A DNA stretch of 64,000 nucleotides from assembly GCF_016907875.1 (NCBI RefSeq), contig NZ_JAFBCU010000001.1, positions 1,922,001-1,986,000 of the forward strand, read 5' to 3'. Under the pieces are notes generated by a model. It was not told the DNA's origin. It saw nothing but the letters and a program-made list of their open reading frames with translations, and made no database searches. This stretch comes from Arthrobacter roseus (GTDB lineage: Bacteria; Actinomycetota; Actinomycetes; Actinomycetales; Micrococcaceae). This document shows, piece after piece, positions 53,880 through 63,173 of the stretch. A program made the position numbers and the translations under genes. Every line of letters begins with the position of its first letter. Position 1 is the stretch's first letter.

Positions 53880-54101
53880 CTAGTGGTTCTTAACGCAACG
53901 CTCGTCTTCGCATCCCTGTCCAGGACTCCGTGCTGCCATAGCGCCGTTGACGTCGACACAGCAGTCATCCTCATCCTCGCGGGCATAGTCGTCATCCTCA
54001 TCCTCGTGGGCATAGCCATCACCATCGTCCTCGCTGGAATAGATCTCATCTTCGTCAAGCTCATCCGCGGACGTCCCTGTCCTGCAGTGTCCCCGGCAAG
54101 C
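53880..54101 (-). pseudogene. Acidic repeat-containing gene fragment, minus strand
   Basis: A 73-codon frame without a start codon: DELDEDEIYSSEDDGDGY, HEDEDDDYAREDEDDCC, ending GCEDERCVKNH and stop. The DNA is a ~27-bp imperfect triplicate (53962-54040). The plus strand of the same DNA reads as a hydrophobic helix (VILILAGIVVILILVG), an artefact of reading Asp/Glu codons backwards, with rare ATA codons. The hairpin terminator downstream favours the minus strand. Probably the 3' end of a lost gene. Confidence 0.35.
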
Positions 54102-55020
54102 CTAGGCCCACCCCTGGAACGCGAAGATCAATGACTTCAACGCCATCGGCCGGCACGAACTCCTGTTACACAACCTTCCCGGACACGGTCACCGAACCAT
54201 CTGTCGCGAAGGTTGCGTCGGTCAGTGTAGCGGGTTCTGTAGTGGCCACCTGTGTGTCGTCAGCCGCCGTCATCACGACTTCTACCCGGACCAGCAGCCC
54301 GACCGGAGTAATAGGCGAAAATCCTGCAACCAGGATACCGCCTGCGTCGACAACAGGGACGGAGCCAGCTACCGGGCCCACCGTCACTGTTTCCTTCACC
54401 GGATCCGTTTTCTGTACACCTACCCCGTCCTTCAGGACGATGGCTTCGGGTGCGAGGTTCACACTGGACTCCTCATCGGGCAGTGAGTACCTGTAGAAAT
54501 ACGCCGCCACGGCACCGTGACATCCAGTCTTCCGAGTGCATCGGGGTACCAGTCGTCGGCACCTGTGCGCTCGGCTCCTGCGATCAAGGACAGTGCGACG
54601 CGGGCCGCCCGGATCCGCAGTCCTGCACGGTGCACCGCGGCCTATGAAGCAGGCCAGATCATCGACCAGCAGCGGGTTGAGTGCGTGACGCCGACAGAGC
54701 CATTTCCGGCTGTTCGCCGCTCTGGGCCCACTTTGAACGAGTTGCAGTGGCGTGTGCGTTCCGGCGCGTTCGAGCAGGGCGATATCGGCTTCTTCCCCAG
54801 GAAATACTCCAAGGCGCGGGTTCTCCGCAACACTATGTGAACAGCGCATCGTGAGCGCCGCAAGACGGACACACGAGAGCTAACGCATCTCAATAAGTCA
54901 TACAACTTGGACAAGCGGACGAACACTTCTAGAGTTTGGACGTAAGGAAGGGCCGTTCCGCCCGCAGCAGCCTCGATGACCGTGGCCCGCTGTTCCCCCG
55001 TAGTTTCAGGATGATGAGAT
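54102..55020. other. Degraded region before the ABC operon
   Basis: A minus-strand frame ending at 54166 has a protein-like C-terminal ~100 residues (EAIVLKDGVGVQKTDP, ILVAGFSPITPVGLLVRVEV, GSVTVSGKVV-stop), perhaps the end of a secreted protein, but no convincing start or domain. The rest, including the ABC operon promoter somewhere before 55021, shows nothing I can name. Confidence 0.35.
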
Positions 55021-56685
55021 ATGTCCACTCAAATCAGGTCTGCCTCTGCACGGTTTTCGACGGCGGTGGGCACCATTTTCGTGGCCGCACTACTGCTCAC
55101 CGGCTGCAGCTCGACAGAGCCCGAATCAAACCAGTCCAGCCAGACGCCGGTATCCGGCGGCAACCTCGCGTATGCCACGGGGGACGCAGAACCCACCTGC
55201 CTCGATCCGCACGTCGGTGGAAACTATCCTCAGGCACTGGTCTCCACCCAGTACCTCGAACCGCTGGTCTCGCTTAATAACGACGGCGAGATCATCCCCT
55301 GGCTCGCCACTTCCTGGGAAGAGGCCGAAGACGGCCTGAGCTGGACGATCACCGTGCGCGAAAACGTGCAGTTCACCGACGGAACGCCGTTGAATGCGGA
55401 GGCGGTCCGGGCCAACATTGAGCACCTCAAGGATCCGGAGACCGCGTCCTCCACCGGGTTCCTGGCCCTGGCGAAAGTCACGGGCACCGAAATCGTCGGC
55501 GGATACACCATCCGGCTCAACCTGAGCGAACCGGACAGCGCGCTGATGGAGTCACTGTCGCAGCCTTGGTTGGCGATACAATCCCCCACCGCCCTGGAAC
55601 GGTCGAAGGCCGAGAACTGTGAATCGCCCGTCGGTACCGGTCCGTTCATCGTGGACGAGTGGGTCAAGCAGAATTCGATCACCCTAATCCGCAATGAGGA
55701 CTACAATTCCCCGCCGGCCGACGCCGGTCACAAGGGTCCGGCCTACCTGGAATCAATCACCTGGCGGTTCATTCCCGATTCCGCTTCACGCTACGCCGCG
55801 CTGCAGGCAGGTGAGATCGACGTCATCGACAATGCGCAACCGGACACCATTGACTCCGCCGCGAAGAACGATTCCATTGAGCACCTCGACGCTCCGCGGC
55901 CCGGAGCTTCGAACCGGATCGAGCTCAATTCCAGTAAACCGCCGTTCAATGAGCCGCTGGTCCGTGAGGCATTCATTCACTCGGCCAACGTGGACGCCGG
56001 CATTTCCAGCCTGTTCTTCGACACCGCCGAACGTTCCTATTCCCCGCTGTCTAGCGTCGAAGAGCTCAGCTACGAGGACGCGGAGCTGTTCACTTATGAC
56101 CCGAAGGAAGCTAACCGGCTCCTGGACAAGGCCGGCTGGGACCAGCGAGATTCGCAGGGCTACCGGGTCAAGGACGGCAAGCAATTGAGCCTTGAATTCC
56201 CGGTCAGCACCAACCAGTCGATTCCCGCAGAGGTGTCCCTGTTCGAGCAGATCCAGGCAACCGCTAAGGAAGTTGGTTTTAAGATCGACCTCAACCTGCT
56301 GGATCTGTCCAGTTGGTACGGTGCACTGGCGGAGAACAACTATGACCTGGTCAGCGCTCCCTACACCAAGGTTGGCCCGGACGTGCTGCGGACTCTCTAC
56401 CACTCGGACGGCATTGTCCCCGCTCCCAGCGGCTACTTCGCCAACCTCACCCAGGTTGACAGTCCCGAACTGGACAAGCTGCTGACAGAGGCAAGCCGAC
56501 AAACGGATCCAGATCGGCGCGCCGCCCTGTATGAGGAAGCGCAGAAACTGATCCTGGAGGGCTACTACATTCTGCCGCTCTACGACCAGCAGAACCACTT
56601 CCTGTACCGCTCCAGCGTCGAGGGCCTCCGCGCCCTGCCGACCGTTTCCACGCCGACCTTCTATGACGTGTGGCTCAATCGGTGA
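55021..56685 (+). CDS. ABC transporter solute-binding lipoprotein (peptide/nickel/opine class)
   Basis: 554 residues, SBP family 5. Signal peptide with lipobox LLTGC (Cys28). YLEPLVSLNNDGEIIPWLATSWEEAEDGLSWTITVRENVQFTDGTPLNAEAV is the family signature region; SPVGTGPFIVDEW follows. The ligand could be a peptide, nickel chelate, opine or glutathione; this cannot be read. AGGA lies ~10 bp before ATG 55021. First gene of a four-gene operon; its stop overlaps the next start. Confidence 0.93.
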   Translation: MSTQIRSASARFSTAVGTIFVAALLLTGCSSTEPESNQSSQTPVSGGNLAYATGDAEPTCLDPHVGGNYPQALVSTQYLEPLVSLNNDGEIIPWLATSWEEAEDGLSWTITVRENVQFTDGTPLNAEAVRANIEHLKDPETASSTGFLALAKVTGTEIVGGYTIRLNLSEPDSALMESLSQPWLAIQSPTALERSKAENCESPVGTGPFIVDEWVKQNSITLIRNEDYNSPPADAGHKGPAYLESITWRFIPDSASRYAALQAGEIDVIDNAQPDTIDSAAKNDSIEHLDAPRPGASNRIELNSSKPPFNEPLVREAFIHSANVDAGISSLFFDTAERSYSPLSSVEELSYEDAELFTYDPKEANRLLDKAGWDQRDSQGYRVKDGKQLSLEFPVSTNQSIPAEVSLFEQIQATAKEVGFKIDLNLLDLSSWYGALAENNYDLVSAPYTKVGPDVLRTLYHSDGIVPAPSGYFANLTQVDSPELDKLLTEASRQTDPDRRAALYEEAQKLILEGYYILPLYDQQNHFLYRSSVEGLRALPTVSTPTFYDVWLNR

Positions 56686-57647
56686 CACGTCCGGCCGGCA
56701 TCGGGGGGCGGATGGCAACAGCCGCCCGCTGGTTGCTGGCGAAAGTGTTGGGCGCCGTCTTTGTGCTGTGGGCTGTCACCACCCTGATTTTCTTCGGCAT
56801 CCGGATGATTCCCGGAGACCCCGCTGAAGCAATCCTTGGCGGACCAGGGTCTCAGGCGTCAGCTGCGGCACTGGCCCAGGTCCGCGCCGAATACGGGCTT
56901 GACCAGCCGTTGGTTGTGCAGTATTTCGCGCAGCTCGCACGGCTGGCCCAGGGCGATCTCGGGAACTCCTACTCGCTGCGGCTGCCGGTCTCCTCCCTGC
57001 TCGGCGAACAGCTCCCCGCAACACTGATTCTGGCCCTGCTCTCACTGGTGCTGGCATGGATTGTCGCCCTCGGCCTCGCCACCTGGTCCACGCTGTCCGG
57101 ACGCGGCGCGTCTCTGGTGTCCTCCGGTCTGGAGATTATTGGCGCCGCCGTGCCGCACTTCTGGCTTGCCAGCGTGTTGATTCTGCTCTTCAGCATAAAT
57201 TTGGGCTGGCTGCCGCCGGTGAACACAGGTTCCGCCGAGGGACTCATTCTTCCCGTCGTGACGCTGGCACTGCCACTGGCCGGATTCCTGGGGCAGGTCA
57301 TGCGGGAGTCGATGCTCAACGCCACCACCTCACCGTTCGCGCTTTCGGCGCGCGCGCGGAGCGAAACCGAGGGTGGTGTGCTCTTCCGGCATTCGCTGCG
57401 CCATGCCGCCATTCCCGGTATCGCCCTCTCCGGCTGGGCCTTCGGCTCGCTGATCAGCGGCGCCGTCGTTGTCGAAACCATCTTCGCCCGTCCCGGGCTC
57501 GGCCGGACACTGCTCAGTGCAGTCACCCTGCGTGACATCCCGCTGGTAACCGGTGTGGCTCTGGTCTCGGCCCTGGCCTACGTGCTGGTGATGGCCCTCA
57601 GCGACCTTGCCGAACGGATAGCAGACCCACGGGTGGGGAACTTGTGA
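56682..57647 (+). CDS. ABC transporter permease, DppB type
   Basis: About 321 residues, six membrane spans. The N-terminal helix FVLWAVTTLIFFGIRMIPGDP is the DppB/OppB signature; the EAA-loop lies in ALSARARSETEGGVLFRHSLRHA and the end reads TIFARPGLGRTLLSAVTLRDIPLV. GTG 56682 overlaps the previous stop (GTGA); GTG 56670 and ATG 56712 are alternatives. Confidence 0.92.
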   Translation: MTRPAGIGGRMATAARWLLAKVLGAVFVLWAVTTLIFFGIRMIPGDPAEAILGGPGSQASAAALAQVRAEYGLDQPLVVQYFAQLARLAQGDLGNSYSLRLPVSSLLGEQLPATLILALLSLVLAWIVALGLATWSTLSGRGASLVSSGLEIIGAAVPHFWLASVLILLFSINLGWLPPVNTGSAEGLILPVVTLALPLAGFLGQVMRESMLNATTSPFALSARARSETEGGVLFRHSLRHAAIPGIALSGWAFGSLISGAVVVETIFARPGLGRTLLSAVTLRDIPLVTGVALVSALAYVLVMALSDLAERIADPRVGNL

Positions 57648-58498
57648 CCATCATGGCCAATTTTCGACGTCGGGTCCCCGGCCGGGATCCCCGCACGCGC
57701 CCGAAGGTGACGGTCCCGGAGATGCTGGCCGGCGCCGTCGTACTCTTCCTCGTGGTTGCCGTGGCCTTTCCCGCGTTGCTGGCCCCCTACAACCCGCTAG
57801 CCATCTATCCGCCGGACGCGTTCCAGGGGCCGTCGCTGGAGCATTGGTTCGGCACGGATGAGTCCGGCCGGGACATCTACTCCCGGGTGGTTTTCGGTGC
57901 CCGGCCCTCGCTGCTGATCGGAGTGGCGGCGACCGCGATCGGTGTTGGACTGGCACTGGCATTGGGCTCGCTGGCAGGACTCGGCGGTCGGGCTCTGGAC
58001 TTCGGCGTCGGACGACTGCTGGAAGTTCTCTTTGCCCTGCCCGGCCTGCTCCTCGCGCTGGTCTTCATTGCCATCGCCGGGCCCGGCGTGCTCACCTCGA
58101 CCGTCGCCGTCGGACTCTCAACAGCGCCCGGCTACGCACGGATTATCCGCGGCCAGATCATCCAGGTCCGCGGCTCCGGCATGGTCGAGGCCGCCGTCGT
58201 CCTCGGCCGCACGCGCTGGCAGGTTGTGCGCCGCCATCTGCTGCCAAACGCGTTATCGCCGGTGTTCGTGATCGCCACCCTCGGGCTCGGCCAGGCCGTG
58301 GTGTGGGCCGCTTCGCTGAGCTTTCTGGGACTGGGTGAACCGCCGCCTGCGGCCGAATGGGGCGCCATGCTCGCCGCTGGCCGGACGTATCTGACAACCG
58401 CATGGTGGATGACATTCTTCCCCGGTCTGTTCATCGTGTTCACCGCCGCCGGCAGCACCGTTCTGGGCCGCGGGCTGCAGCGTAGGATGGCGCGCTGA
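57644..58498 (+). CDS. ABC transporter permease, DppC type
   Basis: 284 residues. HWFGTDESGRDIYSRVVFGARPSLLIG is the DppC/OppC signature; the EAA motif is in EAAVVLGRTRWQVVRRHLLPNAL. About six spans. GTG 57644 overlaps the dppB-like stop (GTGA), and its own stop overlaps the ATPase start (TGATG). Confidence 0.93.
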   Translation: MTIMANFRRRVPGRDPRTRPKVTVPEMLAGAVVLFLVVAVAFPALLAPYNPLAIYPPDAFQGPSLEHWFGTDESGRDIYSRVVFGARPSLLIGVAATAIGVGLALALGSLAGLGGRALDFGVGRLLEVLFALPGLLLALVFIAIAGPGVLTSTVAVGLSTAPGYARIIRGQIIQVRGSGMVEAAVVLGRTRWQVVRRHLLPNALSPVFVIATLGLGQAVVWAASLSFLGLGEPPPAAEWGAMLAAGRTYLTTAWWMTFFPGLFIVFTAAGSTVLGRGLQRRMAR

Positions 58499-60282
58499 TG
58501 GGTACTTTCCGCCGGGAGGCCTACGACGGCGGGAACCCGGGCAGCGTGCCGCGCACCGGCCAGGACGTCCTCTTGCGGGTCGACGACCTCACGGTGGGAT
58601 TCGGCGCCGGCCCGGTGGTTAGCGACGTCTCCTTCTCCATCGGCGCCGGGCAGTGCCTGGCCCTGGTCGGCGAATCGGGTTCCGGCAAGAGCGTCACCGC
58701 ACGAGCGCTGATGGGTCTGGCCGGGGACACCGCGGAAGTCAGTGCCGGCAGCATGACATTAGCTGGCCGGAGTCTCAAGGACTTGAGTCCGCGCCAGTGG
58801 CGCAGTGTCCGCGGCCAGGAGATCGGCTTCGTGCTGCAGGATGCGCTGGTCTCCCTCGACCCGTTGCGCACTGTTGGCCGCGAGATCGACGATGCCCTGC
58901 GGCTGCGGACCAACTTGAGCCGGAACGACCGCCAGGCGCGCGTCCTCAAGCTGCTGCACGACGTCGGTATGGACCACCCCGCACTGCGGGCGGGTCAGCG
59001 GTCCGGCCAACTTTCGGGTGGACTGCGGCAGCGGGCCTTGATCGCGTCGGCCATCGCGCTCAACCCTGCGCTACTCATCGCCGATGAACCGACGACGGCC
59101 CTGGACGCCACCGTCCAGGCGCAGGTCCTCGAGCTGCTGGAATCGCTTCGGGATGCCGGCACCGGTCTCCTGCTGATCAGCCATGATCTGGCGGTCGTCA
59201 GCCGGATCGCCCAGCAAGTAGCGGTCATGAGTGGCGGACGCATCGTCGAGCAGGGGCCAACAGCAGCCGTACTCGGCGATCCGCAGCACGAGTACACCAA
59301 ACAGCTGCTGAAGGCGGTACCTTCCGGGCATCCCCGGGGCACGCGCCTCTCCGCGGAAAGGCTCCATGTCCACGACCGCGCCGGCGCGCCGGAGGCTGAT
59401 TCGGACGCTGGATCTGGCCATGGCACTGGATCGGACGCTGGATGTGGCCTTGAACCGGACGGGCGCACGTCCGCCGCCCTCGCGGTTCGCTGGGACGGAA
59501 TTCGAGCTGGCGAACCGGTTTTGGAAGCCAGGAACCTCTCGAAAAAGTTCTCCACCAGCAACGACCCATTTACCGCCGTCGACAATGTCTCCTTCACCCT
59601 TTCCGCCGGCTCCACTCTGGGTCTGGTCGGTGAATCAGGCTCCGGCAAGACCACGGTGGCGCGGATGACGCTCGGCCTGGCCGTTCCGGATGCCGGTGAT
59701 GTGCGGCTGTTCGGGGAGCCGTGGAGCGGTATCAGTGAGAGGGAACGACGACGGCGGCGGCCCTTGGTAGGGGCGGTCTATCAGGATCCGCTCAGCTCCT
59801 TCGACCCGCGGATGACCGTGGAACAGATCCTCATCGATGCCGCTAGCGGCGGAAAAACTGTCCGAGCTGGCGCGCGGAGGAATGAAACCGGACGGCTGTT
59901 GGATATGGTCGGTCTGCCCGGCACTGTTGCGTCCCGCGGACCCCGTAATCTCTCAGGCGGTCAACGCCAGCGGGTGGCGATCGCCCGCGCCCTTGCCCCT
60001 GAGCCTCGGATCGTCATTTGTGACGAGCCGGCATCATCGCTGGACGTTTCAATCCAAGCGCAGGTGCTGGACCTCCTCGATGAGCTGCAGCGCGAATTTG
60101 GCCTCAGCTACCTGTTCATCTCCCATGACCTGGGCGTTGTCCGGCATATGAGTGACCACGTTGCCGTTATGCAGCGCGGCCGGATCGTTGAACAGGCCGG
60201 ATCGGAGCAGATCTTCACCGCTCCGGAGCACCCGTACACCCGCCGCCTGCTCGAGGCATCTCCGCGCCTGGAAACCTCCTGA
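58498..60282 (+). CDS. Fused two-domain ABC ATPase (DppD-DppF type)
   Basis: 594 residues carrying both ATPases of a Dpp system in one chain. NBD1 (~22-270): Walker [15 protein letters not shown], signature [13 protein letters not shown], Walker [14 protein letters not shown] low-complexity linker (~295-325, [16 protein letters not shown]; short direct repeats in the DNA at 59395-59450). NBD2 (~335-590): [41 protein letters not shown]. The expected oligopeptide C-terminal [12 protein letters not shown] motif is present in NBD2. Last gene of the operon. Confidence 0.93.
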   Translation: MGTFRREAYDGGNPGSVPRTGQDVLLRVDDLTVGFGAGPVVSDVSFSIGAGQCLALVGESGSGKSVTARALMGLAGDTAEVSAGSMTLAGRSLKDLSPRQWRSVRGQEIGFVLQDALVSLDPLRTVGREIDDALRLRTNLSRNDRQARVLKLLHDVGMDHPALRAGQRSGQLSGGLRQRALIASAIALNPALLIADEPTTALDATVQAQVLELLESLRDAGTGLLLISHDLAVVSRIAQQVAVMSGGRIVEQGPTAAVLGDPQHEYTKQLLKAVPSGHPRGTRLSAERLHVHDRAGAPEADSDAGSGHGTGSDAGCGLEPDGRTSAALAVRWDGIRAGEPVLEARNLSKKFSTSNDPFTAVDNVSFTLSAGSTLGLVGESGSGKTTVARMTLGLAVPDAGDVRLFGEPWSGISERERRRRRPLVGAVYQDPLSSFDPRMTVEQILIDAASGGKTVRAGARRNETGRLLDMVGLPGTVASRGPRNLSGGQRQRVAIARALAPEPRIVICDEPASSLDVSIQAQVLDLLDELQREFGLSYLFISHDLGVVRHMSDHVAVMQRGRIVEQAGSEQIFTAPEHPYTRRLLEASPRLETS

Positions 60283-61056
60283 CACGGCTCACGAGGTCGC
60301 CTGGGCTAGAGCTTCTATGCCCGACGGTGCTGCAGGACGTCGTCGAGATTGACCGCCAAGGCTATTTCGCGGAGTTCTCCCGCCGTCAGCGGTGCTTGCC
60401 CGGCTTGGCTTCGCTAGTGTTGCTGTCAGCTGTAGCTGTGCCCTGTCCGGGCTCACCATCGACGTCCCCGGCGTCGAAAAGTTTGTATCGCGATTCGGTG
60501 CGGATGTCTTGGTGACGGCTGGCTCGTCGGCTGGCCTCGTCAGCCCTGAGTTGGCCGTGGGCGCAGTACGTGCAGCGATCCTCCCGGGATTCGTCGCCTT
60601 GCGGAACGCGTTATTCGCCCGGCCGGGCAGACCGTTTGACTTGGTCGCGCAAGTCTCGATATCAAACACAGAAGTCGGTGGTTCTAACGTGAATAGGTCT
60701 CAGTTCTGTGCTGATCCTCCACGACTGGACAACGCCGTGTACTTCAAGGCTGTACCAGCTGCTGGCAATTACCCATCGGCGACGTTCGCGTAGCAGCGGC
60801 ACCCCTTCACCCCCTGAATCACCAGCGACGACATCGAGTGCTACGTCGATACCCACCGGGGCGGCTGCAGTTAGTCCATCGCCGGAGCTTGGAGGATTAT
60901 CCTTCCCTGTGAGTAGCGAATTGCGGAAGCTCTACCCGCGGTGGTGCTGTCATTGCAGCCCGTAACGCCACTGACGTATCGGCGGTCCTGGTACCTGACG
61001 GCACCGACACCCGCTGGAACACTTCGAGGCCAGGTCCGCGCTGTACGCCGCGGACT
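60283..61056. other. Unrecognised stretch after the ABC operon
   Basis: No gene I can support. Several long open frames on both strands lack starts with ribosome-binding sites and look unlike proteins; likely decayed sequence. Confidence 0.35.
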
Positions 61057-61395
61057 TCACCAGGAGTCGGCAGCGAGGTGCACGGCATGAAGGTATCGGT
61101 GAATCTCCTCAGCACCGGCACCGGAACGCATGATCACCTGTAGCCCCAGCAGGGAGGTTGTCAGCAAATCAGAGCGGGCCTGGATGAGAGCAGACCCGTC
61201 GTCGGGTAGCGCCTGGGCGACGAGGGTTTCGATCTGCCCGCCCATTTGCCGCCGGTAGTCAGCCGAGAAGTCGTAGCCGGGCAGGGTGCCGCGTAGTTCG
61301 TTCGAGGCCATCACCATCAGGCAACCGTCCCGACCGCGTTCAGAGACCGCGTCAGCCTCAAACAGGTTCAGGAAGGTATGGACACCCTCGATGCC
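61057..61395 (-). pseudogene. TetR-family regulator, C-terminal fragment
   Basis: Encodes a TetR C-terminal effector/dimer domain: FLNLFEADAVSERGRDGCLMVMASNELRG, QIETLVAQAL, LLTTSLLGLQVIMRSGAGAEEIHRYL, stop at 61057. The N-terminal HTH is missing; the frame breaks at the junction with an IS3 relic near 61395. Confidence 0.75.
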
Positions 61396-61772
61396 AGAGA
61401 ATCCGGGCACTGGAGGACGAACTGGCGATCGTCAAGGCCGCCAGCGCGTTGTATGACGACACGTCGGTGGTGCCCCCAAAAAGAAAAACCGCAGTCGTCG
61501 ACGGACTCATCACCGGCAATCCGGCGACACCTACGGATGGCGCCGGATCAGGGCCGAACTCTTGGATGAGTACGAGATGATCGTCAACCGCAAACTCATC
61601 AAGGTCATCATGGCCGAGCACGAAATCGCCGGCGTTCCGCGGGCCAGCGCTGTCCGTCACCCGCTAGCAGACAAACGCACTGATACCGATCTGGTCAATC
61701 GGATCTTCACCGCTGACGGACCGAACAGGCTTTGGCTGACCAATACGAAGTACTCTGAAACGATCTCAATAA
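61393..61772 (+). pseudogene. IS3-family transposase relic with internal deletion
   Basis: The end of OrfA/start of OrfB (RIRALEDELAIVKAASALYDD, VVPPKRKTAVVDGL) is joined after a deletion and frameshift to YGWRRIRAELLDEYEMIVNR, KLIKVIMAEHEIAGVPRASA and DGPNRLWLT. It stops where the intact IS3 element begins at 61773. Transcribed in the same direction as that element. Confidence 0.85.
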
Positions 61773-61832
61773 TGGAGTGGTCCCCGAAAGTTGGACACCG
61801 AAATTAGGGATCCTTCTTAAGGGAGTAGTCAG

Positions 61833-62315
61833 ATGTACTCGAAAAGCACGTTGAGTCACCCCGACGCCGTGTCTGCTGTCGAATTGTTCGAGCAGGGCTT
61901 CACCGCCAGGTCGGTGGCCCTCTCTCTTGACCTTGCCGGGGCTCCGGTCCAAATGTTGTATCAGCGGTGGCAACTACGAGGATCGGGGGCTCTGGTGACG
62001 AGAGACCGTAAGCAGTACGACTTCGAGATCAAGCTCGAGATCGTGCTTCGCCATACCCGGGGTGAGTCTGGAAGGGCTCTTTCCGAGGAGTTTGGTCTTC
62101 CCTCGCCGAGCACCGTCGCCAATTGGACGAGCATCTTCCGCCGCGACGGGGAAGACGGGCTGCGCCCGAAGCGGCGTGGCAAACCGCCAACCATTCGCGG
62201 GGATTCCCCTCCGGAAAGCGAGACCGAGACGCTGCGCACGGAGAACGAGCGGCTTCGCGCTGAGGTAGCGTACTTGGGAAAATTGCGGGCCTTGAGGTCA
62301 CCGGAACGACGCTGA
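61833..62315 (+). CDS. IS3-family OrfA
   Basis: 160 residues with two helix-turn-helix units (SAVELFEQGFTARSVALSL; SGRALSEEFGLPSPSTVANW) and a C-terminal leucine zipper (ESETETLRTENERLRAEVAYL). AAGGGAG lies eight bases before the ATG. Binds the IS ends; also the first half of an OrfAB fusion made by frameshifting at 62276. Confidence 0.9.
   Translation: MYSKSTLSHPDAVSAVELFEQGFTARSVALSLDLAGAPVQMLYQRWQLRGSGALVTRDRKQYDFEIKLEIVLRHTRGESGRALSEEFGLPSPSTVANWTSIFRRDGEDGLRPKRRGKPPTIRGDSPPESETETLRTENERLRAEVAYLGKLRALRSPERR
62276..62282 (+). promoter_or_regulatory. Programmed -1 frameshift site GGGAAAA
   Basis: In the OrfA frame this reads G GGA AAA, the canonical X-XXY-YYZ form. Slipping back one base enters the orfB frame with no stop until 63136, giving an OrfAB transposase. 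Confidence 0.8.
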
Positions 62316-62317
62316 AA

Positions 62318-63136
62318 GTGCGAGCTGTCGACGACCTCAAGGCGCACTACCCGCTTCCCCTGTTGCTGCAACTCGCGGATCTTCCACGGTCCACGTTCTA
62401 CGACCACCGGCGCCGGCTCAGTCGTGGGGACACCCGAACGGCGGCGAACAGCGCATACGGGCACCGGCGCATCCTCGCCGTCCTGCTCCGACAGGGATGG
62501 CAGGTGTCGAAGAAGACTGTGCTCAAACTGATGCGCGAGCTCGGCCTGCAGTGCCCGGTGCGGCGCCGCAAACGGTACAACTCCTTCCGTGGTGAGGTCG
62601 GGGAGGCGGCCGAGAACGTGTTGAACCGCCAGTTCGCGACGGAGTCTCGGCACACGAAGTGGGTCACGGACGTGACCGAGTTCAACATCGGTGCCTCCAA
62701 GGTCTACCTGTCGCCTGTTCTCGATCTCCACGACAACCGGGTCATCTCTGCCACGGCCGGGCCTTCTCCGAGCGTCAAAATGGTCACCGACGGCCTCCGC
62801 ATGGCAATCGACACTCTCCACCCTGACGAGAAACCTCTCGTCCACTCCGACCAGGGATTTCAGTACCGCCACACCCTCTGGCGGGATACGTTGCGCGACG
62901 CGGGGCTCACTCAGTCGATGTCTCGCAAGGGCACGTGTCTTGACAACGCCGTCATGGAAGGGTTCTTCAGCCACCTCAAGGAGGAATGGTTCCGCATCCA
63001 GAAACCCGAAACTCTCGCCGAGTTCCACGCGGGGCTCACTGACTACCTCGGATGGTGGAACACCACCCGAATTCAAGGACGACTTGGCTACCTCAGCCCG
63101 GACGAGTACCGCGCCCAAACAACCGCCATCGCCTAG
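62318..63136 (+). CDS. IS3-family OrfB transposase
   Basis: 272 residues from its own possible GTG start; in vivo it is probably made mainly as OrfAB through the -1 slip at 62276-62282. DDE core: WVTDVTEF (D), LVHSDQGFQY (D) and AVMEGFFSHLKEE (E), followed by the usual YLGWWNTTRIQGRLGYLSPDEYR end. No disruption seen. Confidence 0.92.
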   Translation: MRAVDDLKAHYPLPLLLQLADLPRSTFYDHRRRLSRGDTRTAANSAYGHRRILAVLLRQGWQVSKKTVLKLMRELGLQCPVRRRKRYNSFRGEVGEAAENVLNRQFATESRHTKWVTDVTEFNIGASKVYLSPVLDLHDNRVISATAGPSPSVKMVTDGLRMAIDTLHPDEKPLVHSDQGFQYRHTLWRDTLRDAGLTQSMSRKGTCLDNAVMEGFFSHLKEEWFRIQKPETLAEFHAGLTDYLGWWNTTRIQGRLGYLSPDEYRAQTTAIA

Positions 63137-63173
63137 GGTTCAATTACAGAGTCCAACTTTCGGGGACCACTCC

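Larger units (their letters stand above)
61773..63173 (+). mobile_element. IS3-family insertion sequence, 1401 bp, apparently intact
   Basis: Terminal inverted repeats TGGAGTGGTCCCCGAAAGTT + GGAC at both ends (61773 onward, and reversed to 63173). Contains orfA and orfB in the -1 register with a canonical slippery heptamer. No 3-5 bp target duplication: TCAATAA precedes and CTAGGCC follows, and the flanks are fragments of different transposases. Confidence 0.92.

Noticed and set aside
55786-56718. 310-residue minus-strand frame opposite the solute-binding protein
   Set aside because: Antisense shadow of a complete lipoprotein gene in a coupled operon.
60392-60793. 133-residue plus-strand open frame after the ABC operon
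   Set aside because: No ribosome-binding site, no domain, odd composition; not enough to call a gene.
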